Shown one piece after another: positions 1 through 8,476 of a DNA stretch of 35,329 nt. The DNA lies in the NCBI GenBank assembly GCA_033764265.1, contig JANRJB010000084.1, positions 1 to 35,329 of the forward strand, given 5' to 3'. Under the pieces are notes generated by a model. The model worked only from the letters and a program-made list of their open reading frames with translations. It searched no databases and was not told where the DNA came from. The translations under genes and the position numbers were made by a program. How positions within the stretch are numbered: the stretch's first letter is position 1; the number at the start of each line of letters is the position of its first letter. The DNA comes from VGEM01 sp033764265 (lineage in GTDB: Bacteria; Pseudomonadota; Alphaproteobacteria; Rhodospirillales; Rhodospirillaceae).

Positions 1-122
1 ACCTGCGGGCGCTGGTTGGCCGCGCCGCACTTCGGGCAGATGCCGGGCTGCTTGTTCAGGTCGTAGAAGCGCGCCCCGCAGCTCTCGCAGGTCAGCTTCA
101 TGCCGAGATCGATTTTGCCCAC
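1..122 (-). CDS. FYDLN acid domain (TIGR02300-type) zinc-ribbon protein, N-terminal part
   Basis: Only the first 40 codons lie in the window. The translation from GTG at 122 contains LTCESCGARFYDLNKQP, then CPKCG. This gives two CxxC knuckles (CESC and CPKC) of a small zinc ribbon plus the FYDLN signature that names the family. Full-length members have an acidic C-terminal tail, which lies outside the window. The function of the family is not established. The start is supported by GGAG at 131-134 (read on the reverse strand), eight bases ahead of GTG; the nearby ATG at 127 is out of frame and soon stops. Divergence from aroA matches the usual alphaproteobacterial order. Confidence 0.85.
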   Translation of the reverse strand, partial: MGKIDLGMKLTCESCGARFYDLNKQPGICPKCGAANQRPQ

Positions 123-176
123 GCCATAAACTCCACTGAAGACGATCCAAGCCGGACGACACCGTCGCTTCCGGCC

Positions 177-209
177 CCAAAAAGCGGCACGGGCACATGC
201 CACTTTTGG
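177..209. other. Imperfect hairpin between divergent genes
   Basis: CCAAAAAGCGGCA at 177-189 pairs with TGCCACTTTTGG at 198-209, with one bulged A and one G-T pair, across an 8-base loop. It sits between the FYDLN gene (reverse) and aroA (forward), about 75 bases ahead of the aroA start, so it is not at the 3' end of a known gene. It could be an operator or a leader structure for aroA. No convincing -35/-10 pair was found around it. Confidence 0.35.
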
Positions 210-283
210 GTCGCCAAGTCAAAAGTTAATGTCGGGCCCGTGCGCGGTTTGTGCTATCAGCCCGCACCGCCACGGAACCTGTC

Positions 284-1735
284 ATGCCGCACGGAACCCC
301 CGCCACCGCCTCGTCCGCGCCCAGCCCGCTTACGGCCCGCCCGCTCTCGGCCGGCCCACTCACGGCCGGCCCACTCATGGCCCGGGCCGCGCGGCCCCTG
401 CGCGGCGTGGCGGCCGTGCCGGGCGACAAGTCGATTTCCCACCGGGCGCTGATCATGGGCGCGCTGGCGGTGGGTGAGACCACCGTCACCGGCCTCCTGG
501 AGGGCGACGACGTGCTGCGCACGGCCGCGGCCATGCGCGCGCTGGGGGCGGAGGTGGAGCGGCGTCCGCCGTCTGGCGTCGAACCCGCCAACCCGTTGGC
601 CACCTCGCCTGCCACCTGGCACGTCTGGGGCCGCGGCGTCGGCGGGCTGACGGAACCGGCCGACGTGCTCGACATGGGCAATTCCGGCACCGGGGCGCGC
701 CTGCTGGCGGGGCTGTTGTCGGCCTATCCATTCACGTCCGTCATGACCGGCGATGCCTCGCTGCGCCGCCGGCCGATGGACCGGGTGATCAAGCCGCTCA
801 GCCAGACCGGGGCGGCGTTCCATGCCCGCGCTGGCGGACGGCTGCCGATGTGCATCGTCGGCACGCCGCTGGCCATGCCGCTGTCTTACGACAGCCCGGT
901 GGCCTCGGCTCAGGTCAAGTCGGCGGTGCTGCTGGCCGGCCTGCATGCGCCTGGCCGCACCACCGTCACCGAGCCCGCCGCCAGCCGCGACCATACCGAA
1001 CGCATGTTCCGCGCCTTCGGCGTGCAGGTCGACACCGGGCCGGGCGACGCGCCGGGATCGTACCGCGTGTCGATCGTCGGCCAGCCCGAACTGCGCGGCC
1101 GGCCGATCGTGGTGCCGGGCGATCCGTCGTCGGCGGCGTTTCCGGCGGTGGCCGCCCTGCTGGTGCCGGGCTCGCACGTCACGCTGCGCAACGTCGGCCT
1201 CAACCCCTTGCGCGCCGGGCTGTTCGACACCCTGCGCGAGATGGGCGCCGACATCGCCGTCACCAACGCCCGCGACGAAGCCGGCGAACCGGTCGCCGAC
1301 CTGGTGGTGAAATCAAGTGCCCTCAAGGGCATCACGGTTCCGCCATCGCGCGCGCCCAGCATGATCGACGAGTATCCCATTCTCGCCATCGCCGCGGCCT
1401 GCGCGGCGGGCGAAACCCGCATGGAAGGCCTGGCCGAACTGCGGGTGAAGGAAAGCGACCGGCTGGCCGTGATGGAGCAGGGCTTGCGCGCCTGCGGGGT
1501 CGATGCCCGCGCCGACGGCGACACCCTGATCGTGCGCGGCACCGGCCGCCCACCCAAGGGCGGGGCGACCATCGCCGTGCAGCTCGACCATCGCATCGCC
1601 ATGTCGTTCCTGGTGCTGGGGCAGGTGACGGCTGAACCGATCACCATCGACGATGCCGAGGCAATCGCCACCAGCTTCCCCAACTTCGTGCCGCTGATGA
1701 CTGATCTCGGCGCGGCCATCGCGGACCATGGCTGA
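284..1735 (+). CDS. aroA: 3-phosphoshikimate 1-carboxyvinyltransferase (EPSP synthase), class II type
   Basis: Cytoplasmic shikimate-pathway enzyme that joins phosphoenolpyruvate to shikimate 3-phosphate. Family motifs are present: PGDKSISHRA (residues 46-55), GNSGTGARL, SAQVKSAVLLAG, GDPSSAAFP, APSMIDEYPILA, KESDRLAVM and LDHRIAMSF. The pattern matches the class II enzymes of rhizobia. The residue after GNS is Gly, whereas the glyphosate-insensitive Agrobacterium CP4 enzyme has Ala there. The chosen ATG has CGGAA nearby and gives 483 residues, long for the family (about 430-450). The extra N-terminus is a PLTAG-like repeat made by a 15-bp tandem repeat. ATG at 377, inside the last repeat unit, would give a normal 452-residue protein but has no evident ribosome site. 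The 3' end overlaps cmk by 8 bases. Confidence 0.93.
   Translation: MPHGTPATASSAPSPLTARPLSAGPLTAGPLMARAARPLRGVAAVPGDKSISHRALIMGALAVGETTVTGLLEGDDVLRTAAAMRALGAEVERRPPSGVEPANPLATSPATWHVWGRGVGGLTEPADVLDMGNSGTGARLLAGLLSAYPFTSVMTGDASLRRRPMDRVIKPLSQTGAAFHARAGGRLPMCIVGTPLAMPLSYDSPVASAQVKSAVLLAGLHAPGRTTVTEPAASRDHTERMFRAFGVQVDTGPGDAPGSYRVSIVGQPELRGRPIVVPGDPSSAAFPAVAALLVPGSHVTLRNVGLNPLRAGLFDTLREMGADIAVTNARDEAGEPVADLVVKSSALKGITVPPSRAPSMIDEYPILAIAAACAAGETRMEGLAELRVKESDRLAVMEQGLRACGVDARADGDTLIVRGTGRPPKGGATIAVQLDHRIAMSFLVLGQVTAEPITIDDAEAIATSFPNFVPLMTDLGAAIADHG
331..390 (+). repeat. 15-bp GC-rich tandem repeat in the aroA 5' region
   Basis: Four units of 15 bases: 331-345 tacggcccgcccgct, 346-360 ctcggccggcccact, 361-375 cacggccggcccact, and a divergent fourth at 376-390. 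In the aroA frame they encode LTARP, LSAGP, LTAGP and LMARA. Bases 333-352 are identical to 32758-32777 inside the PAS kinase gene, where the same 15-base period recurs. Confidence 0.75.
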
Positions 1736-2384
1736 TCGCAAATCTTTCGTGGTCGCGGTCGACGGCCAGGCCGCCGCCGGCAAGGGCACGCTGGCCCGGC
1801 GCATCGCTTCCCATTTCGATTTCGCGTTCCTGGACACCGGCAGCCTGTACCGGGCGACCGGGCTGGCGGTGCTGCGGGCGGGCGGCGATCCCGCCGACGC
1901 TGGCCAGGCCGCCGCCGCCGCCGAGTCTCTCGACCTGGCCGCGATCCGGCCCGACGACCTGCGCACCGAGGCGGTCGGCAACGCCGCCTCACAGGTGGCC
2001 GCCATTCCGGCGGTGCGCGCGGCCCTGCTGGCGTTCCAGCGCCGATTCGCCCGCCAACCCCCTGAGGACAAAGCCGGAGCCGTCCTGGACGGGCGCGATA
2101 TCGGCACCGTGGTGTGCCCCGACGCCGACGTTAAGATTTTCGTCACGGCGTCCCTGGACGTGAGAGTTGAGCGCCGGATCAAGGAGTTGCGGGACCGGGG
2201 TGAAACCGTTATACCCGCCCGCGTCCGCGCGGAGATGATCGCCCGCGACGCCCGCGACAGCGGGCGCAGCGTGGCGCCGATGGTGGCGGCGGCCGATGCC
2301 TGGCAGCTCGACACCAGCGGTCTCAGCGCCGACCAGGTCTGGAACCTGGTTCGCCCGCGCATCGCGGACAAGTTCAACAGGTAG
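1728..2384 (+). CDS. cmk: Cytidylate (CMP/dCMP) kinase
   Basis: Phosphorylates CMP and dCMP with ATP in pyrimidine nucleotide metabolism, in the cytoplasm. The N-terminus FVVAVDGQAAAGKGT holds the P-loop (residues 13-20). FLDTGSLYRA is the nucleotide-monophosphate-binding segment, and LDGRDIGTVVCPDADVKIFVTAS is reflected in the family-typical DGRDIGT motif followed by the core strand. Length (218 residues) is normal. ATG at 1728 overlaps the aroA stop, so the two are translationally coupled. It is followed after 140 bases by rpsA, and aroA-cmk-rpsA is a widely conserved order. Confidence 0.95.
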   Translation: MADRKSFVVAVDGQAAAGKGTLARRIASHFDFAFLDTGSLYRATGLAVLRAGGDPADAGQAAAAAESLDLAAIRPDDLRTEAVGNAASQVAAIPAVRAALLAFQRRFARQPPEDKAGAVLDGRDIGTVVCPDADVKIFVTASLDVRVERRIKELRDRGETVIPARVRAEMIARDARDSGRSVAPMVAAADAWQLDTSGLSADQVWNLVRPRIADKFNR

Positions 2385-2524
2385 CGCAGGTTACCCGTAC
2401 CGGCTGACCCGGCCGTTCAGTGTGTTGGGTGTTGCCGCGGAACGCCGGCATGGGGCCGGACCCGCGGAAAAAGACCGCCGGAACCAACCGGTGGCCTGGA
2501 TCAGAAACAACGAAGGACACACAT

Positions 2525-4252
2525 ATGGCTGAAGCCGCCCTCGCGGTGAAAGACGATTTCGCCGCCCTGCTCGACGAAGCATTTTCCCGCAGCAATTCCA
2601 TCGAAGGTTCCGTGCTCACCGGCACGGTGTTGCGCGTCGACGACGACGCGATCCTGGTCGATGTCGGTCTCAAGTCCGAGGGCCGCATCCCGCTCAAGGA
2701 ATTCTCGCGCGGCGGCAAGGAAATCGAGCTGAAGCCGGGCGACAGCGTCGACGTCTACGTCGAACGCTACGAGGATCGCGAAGGCGTCATCATTCTCAGC
2801 CGCGACAAGGCCCGCCGCGAAGAGGCCTGGAACGTGCTCGAGCGCCAGTACAAGGACAATTCGCGCGTCGAAGGCAACATCTTCGGCCGCGTCAAGGGCG
2901 GCTTCACGGTCGATCTCAACGGCGCGGTGGCGTTCCTGCCCGGCAGCCAGGTCGACATCCGCCCGGTGCGCGACGTCAATCACCTGATGGGCATTCCGCA
3001 GATCTTCCAGATCCTGAAAATGGATCGCGCCCGCGGCAACATCGTGGTCTCGCGCCGCGCCGTGCTGGAAGAAACCCGCGCGCACGAGCGCTCGAAGCTG
3101 ATGGAAGATCTGCGCGAGGGCCAAATCCTCGACGGCGTGGTCAAGAATATCACCGACTACGGCGCGTTCGTCGACTTGGGCGGCGTCGACGGCCTGTTGC
3201 ACGTCACCGACATATCGTGGAAACGCGTCAACCACCCGTCGGAAGCCTTGCACGTCGGCCAGCAGCTCAAGGTGCAGGTGATCCGCTTCAACCCGGAAAC
3301 CCAGCGCATCAGCCTCGGCATGAAGCAGCTGGGCGCCGATCCGTGGGAAGGCGTTGCCGCCAAGTACCCGGTCGGCACCAAGTTCAAGGGCCGCGTCACC
3401 AACATCACCGACTACGGCGCGTTCGTCGAACTGGAGCCGGGCGTCGAAGGCCTGGTCCACGTCTCCGAGATGAGCTGGACCAAGAAGAACATCCACCCCG
3501 GCAAGATCGTCTCCACCAGCCAGGAGGTGGAGGTGATGGTGCTGGACGTCGACCAGGAAAAGCGCCGCATCTCGCTGGGCCTCAAGCAGTGCCTCGAAAA
3601 CCCGTGGACCACCTTCAAGGACAAGTACCCGGTCGGCACGATCATCGACGGCGAGGTCAAGAACATCACCGAGTTCGGCCTGTTCGTCGGCCTCGACGGC
3701 GAGATCGACGGCATGGTCCACCTGTCCGACCTGTCGTGGGACACCGAGGGCGAAGTGGCGCTCAAGTCCTACCAGAAGGGCGCCCGCGTCCAGGCCAAGG
3801 TGCTCGACGTCGACATCGAGAAGGAACGCATCTCGCTCGGCATCAAACAGCTCACCGGCGACCGCGTCGCGGAATCCTCAGTCGGCCTGCAGAAGGGCCA
3901 GATCGTCACCTGCGTGGTCAAGCAGGTGCTGGATGCCGGCCTCGAGGTCATGGTCAACGACAACGTGCCCGGCTTCATCAAGAAGAACGAGCTGGCGCGC
4001 GACCGCTCCGAGCAGCGCCCCGACCGCTTCGCCGTGGGCGAGAAGGTCGACGCGCGGATCATGTCGATCGACGCCAAGTCCCACAAACTCACCCTCTCGA
4101 TCAAATCGCGCGAGGTCGAGGAAGAAAAGCAGGCGATGGCCGAATTCGGTTCGACCGACTCCGGCGCCTCGCTGGGCGACATCCTGGGCGCGGCCTTGAA
4201 GCAAAAGCAGGCCGCCGGCGAAGCGAAAAAGGCCAAGGGCGACGAGGCTTAA
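2525..4252 (+). CDS. rpsA: 30S ribosomal protein S1
   Basis: Largest protein of the small subunit; binds mRNA leaders during initiation. The 575-residue translation shows six S1 (OB-fold) domains at roughly residues 26-93, 112-178, 197-265, 282-352, 369-439 and 456-525. The repeated signatures are ITDYGAFVDLGGVDGLLHVTD and its variants, such as GAFVELEPGVEGLVHVSE. The start at 2525 is fixed by GAAGGA at 2512-2517 with 7-base spacing; the open frame extends 35 codons upstream but without family similarity. The end is Lys/Ala-rich. A strong intrinsic terminator follows at once, ending the aroA-cmk-rpsA unit. Confidence 0.97.
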   Translation: MAEAALAVKDDFAALLDEAFSRSNSIEGSVLTGTVLRVDDDAILVDVGLKSEGRIPLKEFSRGGKEIELKPGDSVDVYVERYEDREGVIILSRDKARREEAWNVLERQYKDNSRVEGNIFGRVKGGFTVDLNGAVAFLPGSQVDIRPVRDVNHLMGIPQIFQILKMDRARGNIVVSRRAVLEETRAHERSKLMEDLREGQILDGVVKNITDYGAFVDLGGVDGLLHVTDISWKRVNHPSEALHVGQQLKVQVIRFNPETQRISLGMKQLGADPWEGVAAKYPVGTKFKGRVTNITDYGAFVELEPGVEGLVHVSEMSWTKKNIHPGKIVSTSQEVEVMVLDVDQEKRRISLGLKQCLENPWTTFKDKYPVGTIIDGEVKNITEFGLFVGLDGEIDGMVHLSDLSWDTEGEVALKSYQKGARVQAKVLDVDIEKERISLGIKQLTGDRVAESSVGLQKGQIVTCVVKQVLDAGLEVMVNDNVPGFIKKNELARDRSEQRPDRFAVGEKVDARIMSIDAKSHKLTLSIKSREVEEEKQAMAEFGSTDSGASLGDILGAALKQKQAAGEAKKAKGDEA

Positions 4253-4281
4253 GCCGGCGCGCACCTGGGATCGAAAAAGCG

Positions 4282-4321
4282 GGCGTTTCCCGGTTTTCCG
4301 CCGGGAAACGCCTTGTTTTTT
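4282..4321 (+). terminator. Rho-independent terminator after rpsA
   Basis: GGCGTTTCCCGG (4282-4293) and CCGGGAAACGCC (4301-4312) form a perfect 12-bp stem with a 7-base loop, followed by ttgtttttt. It lies 29 bases after the rpsA stop codon and separates rpsA from ihfB. Confidence 0.93.
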
Positions 4322-4397
4322 GCGCGCAGCCATCGGGCCTGCCGGCTCGCCCTTCCGCCACGAACCGGGAAAACCCAAGCGATCATAACGGCTTATC

Positions 4398-4426
4398 TTG
4401 ACTCTTCGACCGCACGCGCCCATTCT
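4398..4426 (+). promoter_or_regulatory. Candidate ihfB promoter
   Basis: TTGACT at 4398-4403 is a good -35 element. After 17 bases there is only a weak -10 (cattct, 4421-4426). It lies downstream of the rpsA terminator and about 70 bases ahead of ihfB, so ihfB needs its own promoter here. The -10 match is poor. Confidence 0.35.
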
Positions 4427-4493
4427 TTCGCTATCCCGTTGAGTTTCCGGGCGTTTCCGCGCCCGCCGGGACAGCCCTTGGGGAGGGCCCGAG

Positions 4494-4775
4494 ATGACCA
4501 AATCCGAGTTGATCGCCCAGATCGCCAATCGCAATCCCCATTTGTATCAGCGCGATGTCGAGCGCATCGTGACCAACATCTTCGATGAGATTTCCAAGGC
4601 GCTGGGACGCGGCGACCGCGTCGAGCTGCGCGGCTTCGGCGCGTTCTCGGTCAAGCACCGAGACTCCCGCGTCGGGCGCAACCCGCGCACCGGCGAGTCG
4701 GTGGCGGTGGCCGAAAAGGCCGTGCCGTACTTCAAGACCGGCAAACAGCTGCGCGACCAGCTCAACGGCAGCTGA
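4494..4775 (+). CDS. ihfB: Integration host factor subunit beta
   Basis: DNA-bending protein that pairs with IHF-alpha (not in this window) and acts in recombination, replication and transcription. The 93 residues cover the whole HU/IHF fold. MTKSELIAQIA starts the helical dimer body, ELRGFGAFSVKHR is the central sheet, and GRNPRTGE (61-68) is the tip of the DNA-binding arm with the intercalating Pro64. GGGAGG at 4481-4486 lies 7 bases ahead of the ATG. The position after rpsA is conserved across proteobacteria. The sequence resembles beta rather than alpha or HU because of the YQRDVERIV and VAEKAVPYFKTGK segments. Confidence 0.95.
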   Translation: MTKSELIAQIANRNPHLYQRDVERIVTNIFDEISKALGRGDRVELRGFGAFSVKHRDSRVGRNPRTGESVAVAEKAVPYFKTGKQLRDQLNGS

Positions 4776-4798
4776 GGCGCCGGCGGCGCGCCGCACGC

Positions 4799-5122
4799 AT
4801 GCGCCTGATCACCACTTTTCTGGGGATTCTGCTGGCCATCGCCGTGGTGCTGTTCGCGGTCTCGAACCGCGCGCCGGTGACGGTTGAAATCTGGCCGCTG
4901 CCCTACCGGTTCGAATTGGGGCTTTACGCCGCCATCCTTTTGGGCGCGCTGGCGGGCTTCGCCGCCGGGGCGATCGGCGCCTGGCTGATGGGCGGGGCCA
5001 AGCGGCGCGCGTTGCGCCTGGCCCGCAAGCGCATCAAGGACCTGGAACACAGCCTGGCCCAGGCCCGTGCCCAGCAACCGGCCGCAGCGCCGGACAAACC
5101 CTCGGCCGCCAAGGCCGCCTAA
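4799..5122 (+). CDS. lapA: LapA-type (DUF1049) small inner-membrane protein
   Basis: The 107-residue protein has two membrane segments (about 3-20 and 41-65). Between them is the family signature VSNRAPVTVEIWPLP, and after them a basic, probably coiled cytoplasmic tail (KRIKDLEHSLAQARA) with an Ala/Pro end. In Escherichia coli the LapA-LapB pair takes part in lipopolysaccharide assembly and LpxC control; whether this homologue does so is inferred. It starts 23 bases after ihfB and is probably co-transcribed. The gene symbol is based on family, not on a lapB neighbour: none is present. Confidence 0.85.
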   Translation: MRLITTFLGILLAIAVVLFAVSNRAPVTVEIWPLPYRFELGLYAAILLGALAGFAAGAIGAWLMGGAKRRALRLARKRIKDLEHSLAQARAQQPAAAPDKPSAAKAA

Positions 5123-5143
5123 GCCCCCGAAGCCAAGCGCGAA

Positions 5144-5171
5144 GCGCCCGCCTCCGTGCGGAGGCGGGCGC
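5144..5171. terminator. Hairpin between lapA and the convergent cysteine-rich gene
   Basis: GCGCCCGCCTCC (5144-5155) and GGAGGCGGGCGC (5160-5171) form a perfect 12-bp stem with a GTGC loop. It lies between the lapA stop and the stop of the reverse-strand small gene at 5178, as expected for a shared bidirectional terminator. No T-run follows on either strand, so termination may be weak or Rho-assisted. Confidence 0.65.
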
Positions 5172-5177
5172 CCTGGC

Positions 5178-5297
5178 TTACGCGCAGCACTCGAGATGAT
5201 CGCAGCACGGGCCGCCATCGCAGCAGGCCTGCGCGGCCTGGGCGGTGGCGCCGAGTGCGAACAACGCGAACAGCGCGGTCATGATCAACCGTTTCAT
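5178..5297 (-). CDS. 39-residue exported cysteine-rich peptide
   Basis: The translation is a signal peptide, MKRLIMTALFALFALGATAQA, followed by a mature tail of about 18 residues. The tail carries three Cys-Cys pairs: ACCDGGPCCDHLECCA at the C-terminus. Six cysteines plus a His and acidic residues in so short a tail suggest binding of a soft metal such as copper, or dense disulphides. The start is certain: AGGAGA (5304-5309, reverse strand) lies six bases ahead of the ATG. It lies 47 bases downstream of another exported Cys-rich protein gene (5345-5653), with which it probably forms an operon. No named family was recognised; the metal role is inferred. Confidence 0.8.
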   Translation of the reverse strand: MKRLIMTALFALFALGATAQAAQACCDGGPCCDHLECCA

Positions 5298-5344
5298 TGT
5301 TGATCTCCTGTCGTTGATTTCGGGAAAACGCCGGAACGGCTGGA

Positions 5345-5653
5345 TCAGGCGCGGGGAGGGGGGTCGGCCGGCTCCGGGGACACGCCGATCAGGTCAACCG
5401 GGAAGCCGGTGGCCCAGCGCAATGGGTCAACAGTCGCGGCTGCCGGCGCGGATGAAGGCAACAGCGTCAGCGGCGCGGCCAGCGTGCAGGACAGGTCGCA
5501 CGACTCCGCGGTCGACTCGCAGCACAAACACGAGTCTTCGGGTATCGCCGCGCGGGCGCTCGCGCACGGCAAGGCGACGGCCGGCGGCATCAGGCTCAAG
5601 AAGATGGCCGCGACCGCGATCAGCGCGCCCAGACGGGTCCGGAGTCTGTTCAT
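5345..5653 (-). CDS. Exported small cysteine-rich protein, possibly metal-related
   Basis: This 102-residue protein starts with a clear signal peptide (basic MNRLRTRLG, then a hydrophobic core to about residue 28). The mature part has Cys at 30, 42, 44, 45, 52 and 56, including CLCC and CDLSC, then a Pro/Ala-rich stretch ending ADPPPRA. Short exported proteins with a Cys cluster and a Pro-rich PPPR-like tail are common beside copper genes (CopL or DUF2946-like); that comparison is from memory and unproved. An in-frame GTG at 5695 would add 14 residues before the signal peptide and is less likely. It is divergent from pyrF and leads the 39-residue peptide gene. Confidence 0.65.
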   Translation of the reverse strand: MNRLRTRLGALIAVAAIFLSLMPPAVALPCASARAAIPEDSCLCCESTAESCDLSCTLAAPLTLLPSSAPAAATVDPLRWATGFPVDLIGVSPEPADPPPRA

Positions 5654-5768
5654 GGTCGCGTACCGTAGCAGATCGTCGGTGGGCCTCGCGTTCACAACTG
5701 CTTGCGGCTAGGCGGGCGACTCCCGGGTGTGTTAAGACCCCGCCGGCCATGCCGACCGGACCCCAGCC

Positions 5769-6494
5769 ATGACCGCCACGCCCGCCAATCCGGTGTTCTG
5801 CGCCCTCGACACCCCTGACCTGTCCCAGGCGACCGGCTGGGCACAGCAGCTCGCGGGCGCGGTTGGCGGCCTCAAGCTCGGTCTCGAATTCTTCAACGCC
5901 CACGGCCCGCGCGGTGTGGCCGAGGTGGTCGCGGCCGGCGGCCTGCCGCTGTTTCTCGACCTGAAGCTGCACGACATTCCCAACACCGTGGCCGGCGCGA
6001 TGCGCGCGCTGATCGGCGCGCTCAGCCCGTTCATGGTCAACGTGCATGCCGCCGGCGGCGCGGCGATGATGGCCGCCGCCGCGCAGGCCGCCGCCGAAAG
6101 CGCGGCCAAACGCGGCGTGGCGCGACCGCTGGTCCTGGGCGTCACCATCCTCACAAGCCTTGACGACGCCGACCTGACCGCCGTCGGCATGCGCACGCCG
6201 GTGGCCGATCAGGTGCGTCGCCTGGCCGAACTTGCGCGGCGCGCCGGCCTCGACGGCGTGGTGTGCTCGCCGCACGAAGCCGCCGTGCTGCGCGCCGATC
6301 TCGGGCCCGCGTTCAAGCTGGTCACCCCCGGTGTGCGCCCGGCCTGGGCCGCGGCCAACGACCAGAAACGGATCATGACGCCGGCCGAGGCGGTCGCCAG
6401 CGGCGCCGACTACGTCGTCATCGGCCGGCCGATCACCCACGCCGACGATCGGGCCGCCGCCGCGCGCCGCATCGCCGGCGAACTGGCCGCCTGA
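5769..6494 (+). CDS. pyrF: Orotidine 5'-phosphate decarboxylase
   Basis: Last step of UMP synthesis. The 241-residue TIM barrel shows the catalytic set: Asp14 in FCALD, Lys36 in GGLKLGLEFF, and Asp64-x-Lys66-x-x-Asp69 in FLDLKLHDIPNT. The phosphate-binding end is VTPGVRP, then ADYVVIGRPIT. Length is normal for the bacterial family. It is followed after 23 bases by trpF; pyrF beside trpF is common in alphaproteobacteria and probably reflects one transcription unit. Upstream are 115 bases shared with the divergent Cys-rich gene, in which no clear promoter was found. Confidence 0.95.
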   Translation: MTATPANPVFCALDTPDLSQATGWAQQLAGAVGGLKLGLEFFNAHGPRGVAEVVAAGGLPLFLDLKLHDIPNTVAGAMRALIGALSPFMVNVHAAGGAAMMAAAAQAAAESAAKRGVARPLVLGVTILTSLDDADLTAVGMRTPVADQVRRLAELARRAGLDGVVCSPHEAAVLRADLGPAFKLVTPGVRPAWAAANDQKRIMTPAEAVASGADYVVIGRPITHADDRAAAARRIAGELAA

Positions 6495-6517
6495 CCGGCG
6501 GCGCGGGCGGGACCCCC

Positions 6518-7168
6518 ATGTCCGTGGCCGTCAAGATTTGCGGGCTCAGTGACGCGAGGTCGCTGACCGCGGCGGTCGATGCCGGCGCGGCTTTCGTCGG
6601 GCTGGTGTTCTTCCGCCGATCGCCGCGCTTCGTCACGCTCGATACCGCGGCTGAACTGGCGCGGCGGGTGCCACGCGGCGTGACGGCCGTGGGCCTGTTC
6701 GTCGATCCGACCGACGCCGAACTCGACACCGTCCTGCGCGATGTGCGGCTGGGCATGATCCAGCTGCATGGCCGCGAAACGCCCGACCGCGTGCGCCAGG
6801 TGCGCGCGCGCACCGGGCTGCCGGTCATGAAAGCCGTCGGCGTGTCGACCGCGCGCGACGTGGTCGGCGCGGCTGCTTTCTCAGGCGCCGCCGACTGGCT
6901 GTTGTTCGACGCCAAGCCGCCGCGCGAGGCGACCCGGCCCGGCGGCAACGCAGTGCCGTTCGACTGGTCGCTGATGCGTGCGTTCACCGGCGCTGTACCC
7001 TGGATGCTGGCGGGCGGGCTTGCGCGCGCCAACGTCGCGGCCGCCATCAAGGCCTCCGGCGCCCGGGCGGTTGATGTGTCCTCGGGCGTGGAAACCAAGC
7101 CCGGGCTGAAGTCGGCGGCCAAGATCCGCGCGTTCATCCGGGCGGTGCAGGCGGTGAAATCCCCCTGA
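6518..7168 (+). CDS. trpF: Phosphoribosylanthranilate isomerase
   Basis: Third step of tryptophan synthesis: converts N-(5-phosphoribosyl)anthranilate to the carboxyphenylamino-deoxyribulose phosphate. The start MSVAVKICGLSD carries the catalytic Cys8, and WLLFDAKPP carries the catalytic Asp131. LAGGLARANV and VDVSSGVETKPGLKS form the phosphate-binding loops. ATG at 6518 is chosen because the family begins just before KICG; the open frame continues 85 codons upstream but overlaps pyrF without similarity. Length, 216 residues, is normal. Confidence 0.95.
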   Translation: MSVAVKICGLSDARSLTAAVDAGAAFVGLVFFRRSPRFVTLDTAAELARRVPRGVTAVGLFVDPTDAELDTVLRDVRLGMIQLHGRETPDRVRQVRARTGLPVMKAVGVSTARDVVGAAAFSGAADWLLFDAKPPREATRPGGNAVPFDWSLMRAFTGAVPWMLAGGLARANVAAAIKASGARAVDVSSGVETKPGLKSAAKIRAFIRAVQAVKSP

Positions 7169-7248
7169 TTATGCGGGCTTCTTGGCCCCTTCTGCCCCCG
7201 GGCGGGGCGGGCTATAAGACCGCCTCCGCAGCCGTTTCCGCCGCACCC

Positions 7249-8469
<1,221 letters not shown>

Positions 8470-8476
8470 TCCGCAG

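Noticed and set aside
7169..7248. Possible trp leader or attenuator before trpB
   Set aside because: The gap encodes no Trp-rich leader peptide with alternative hairpins, and the one Trp codon in the in-frame extension is not enough.
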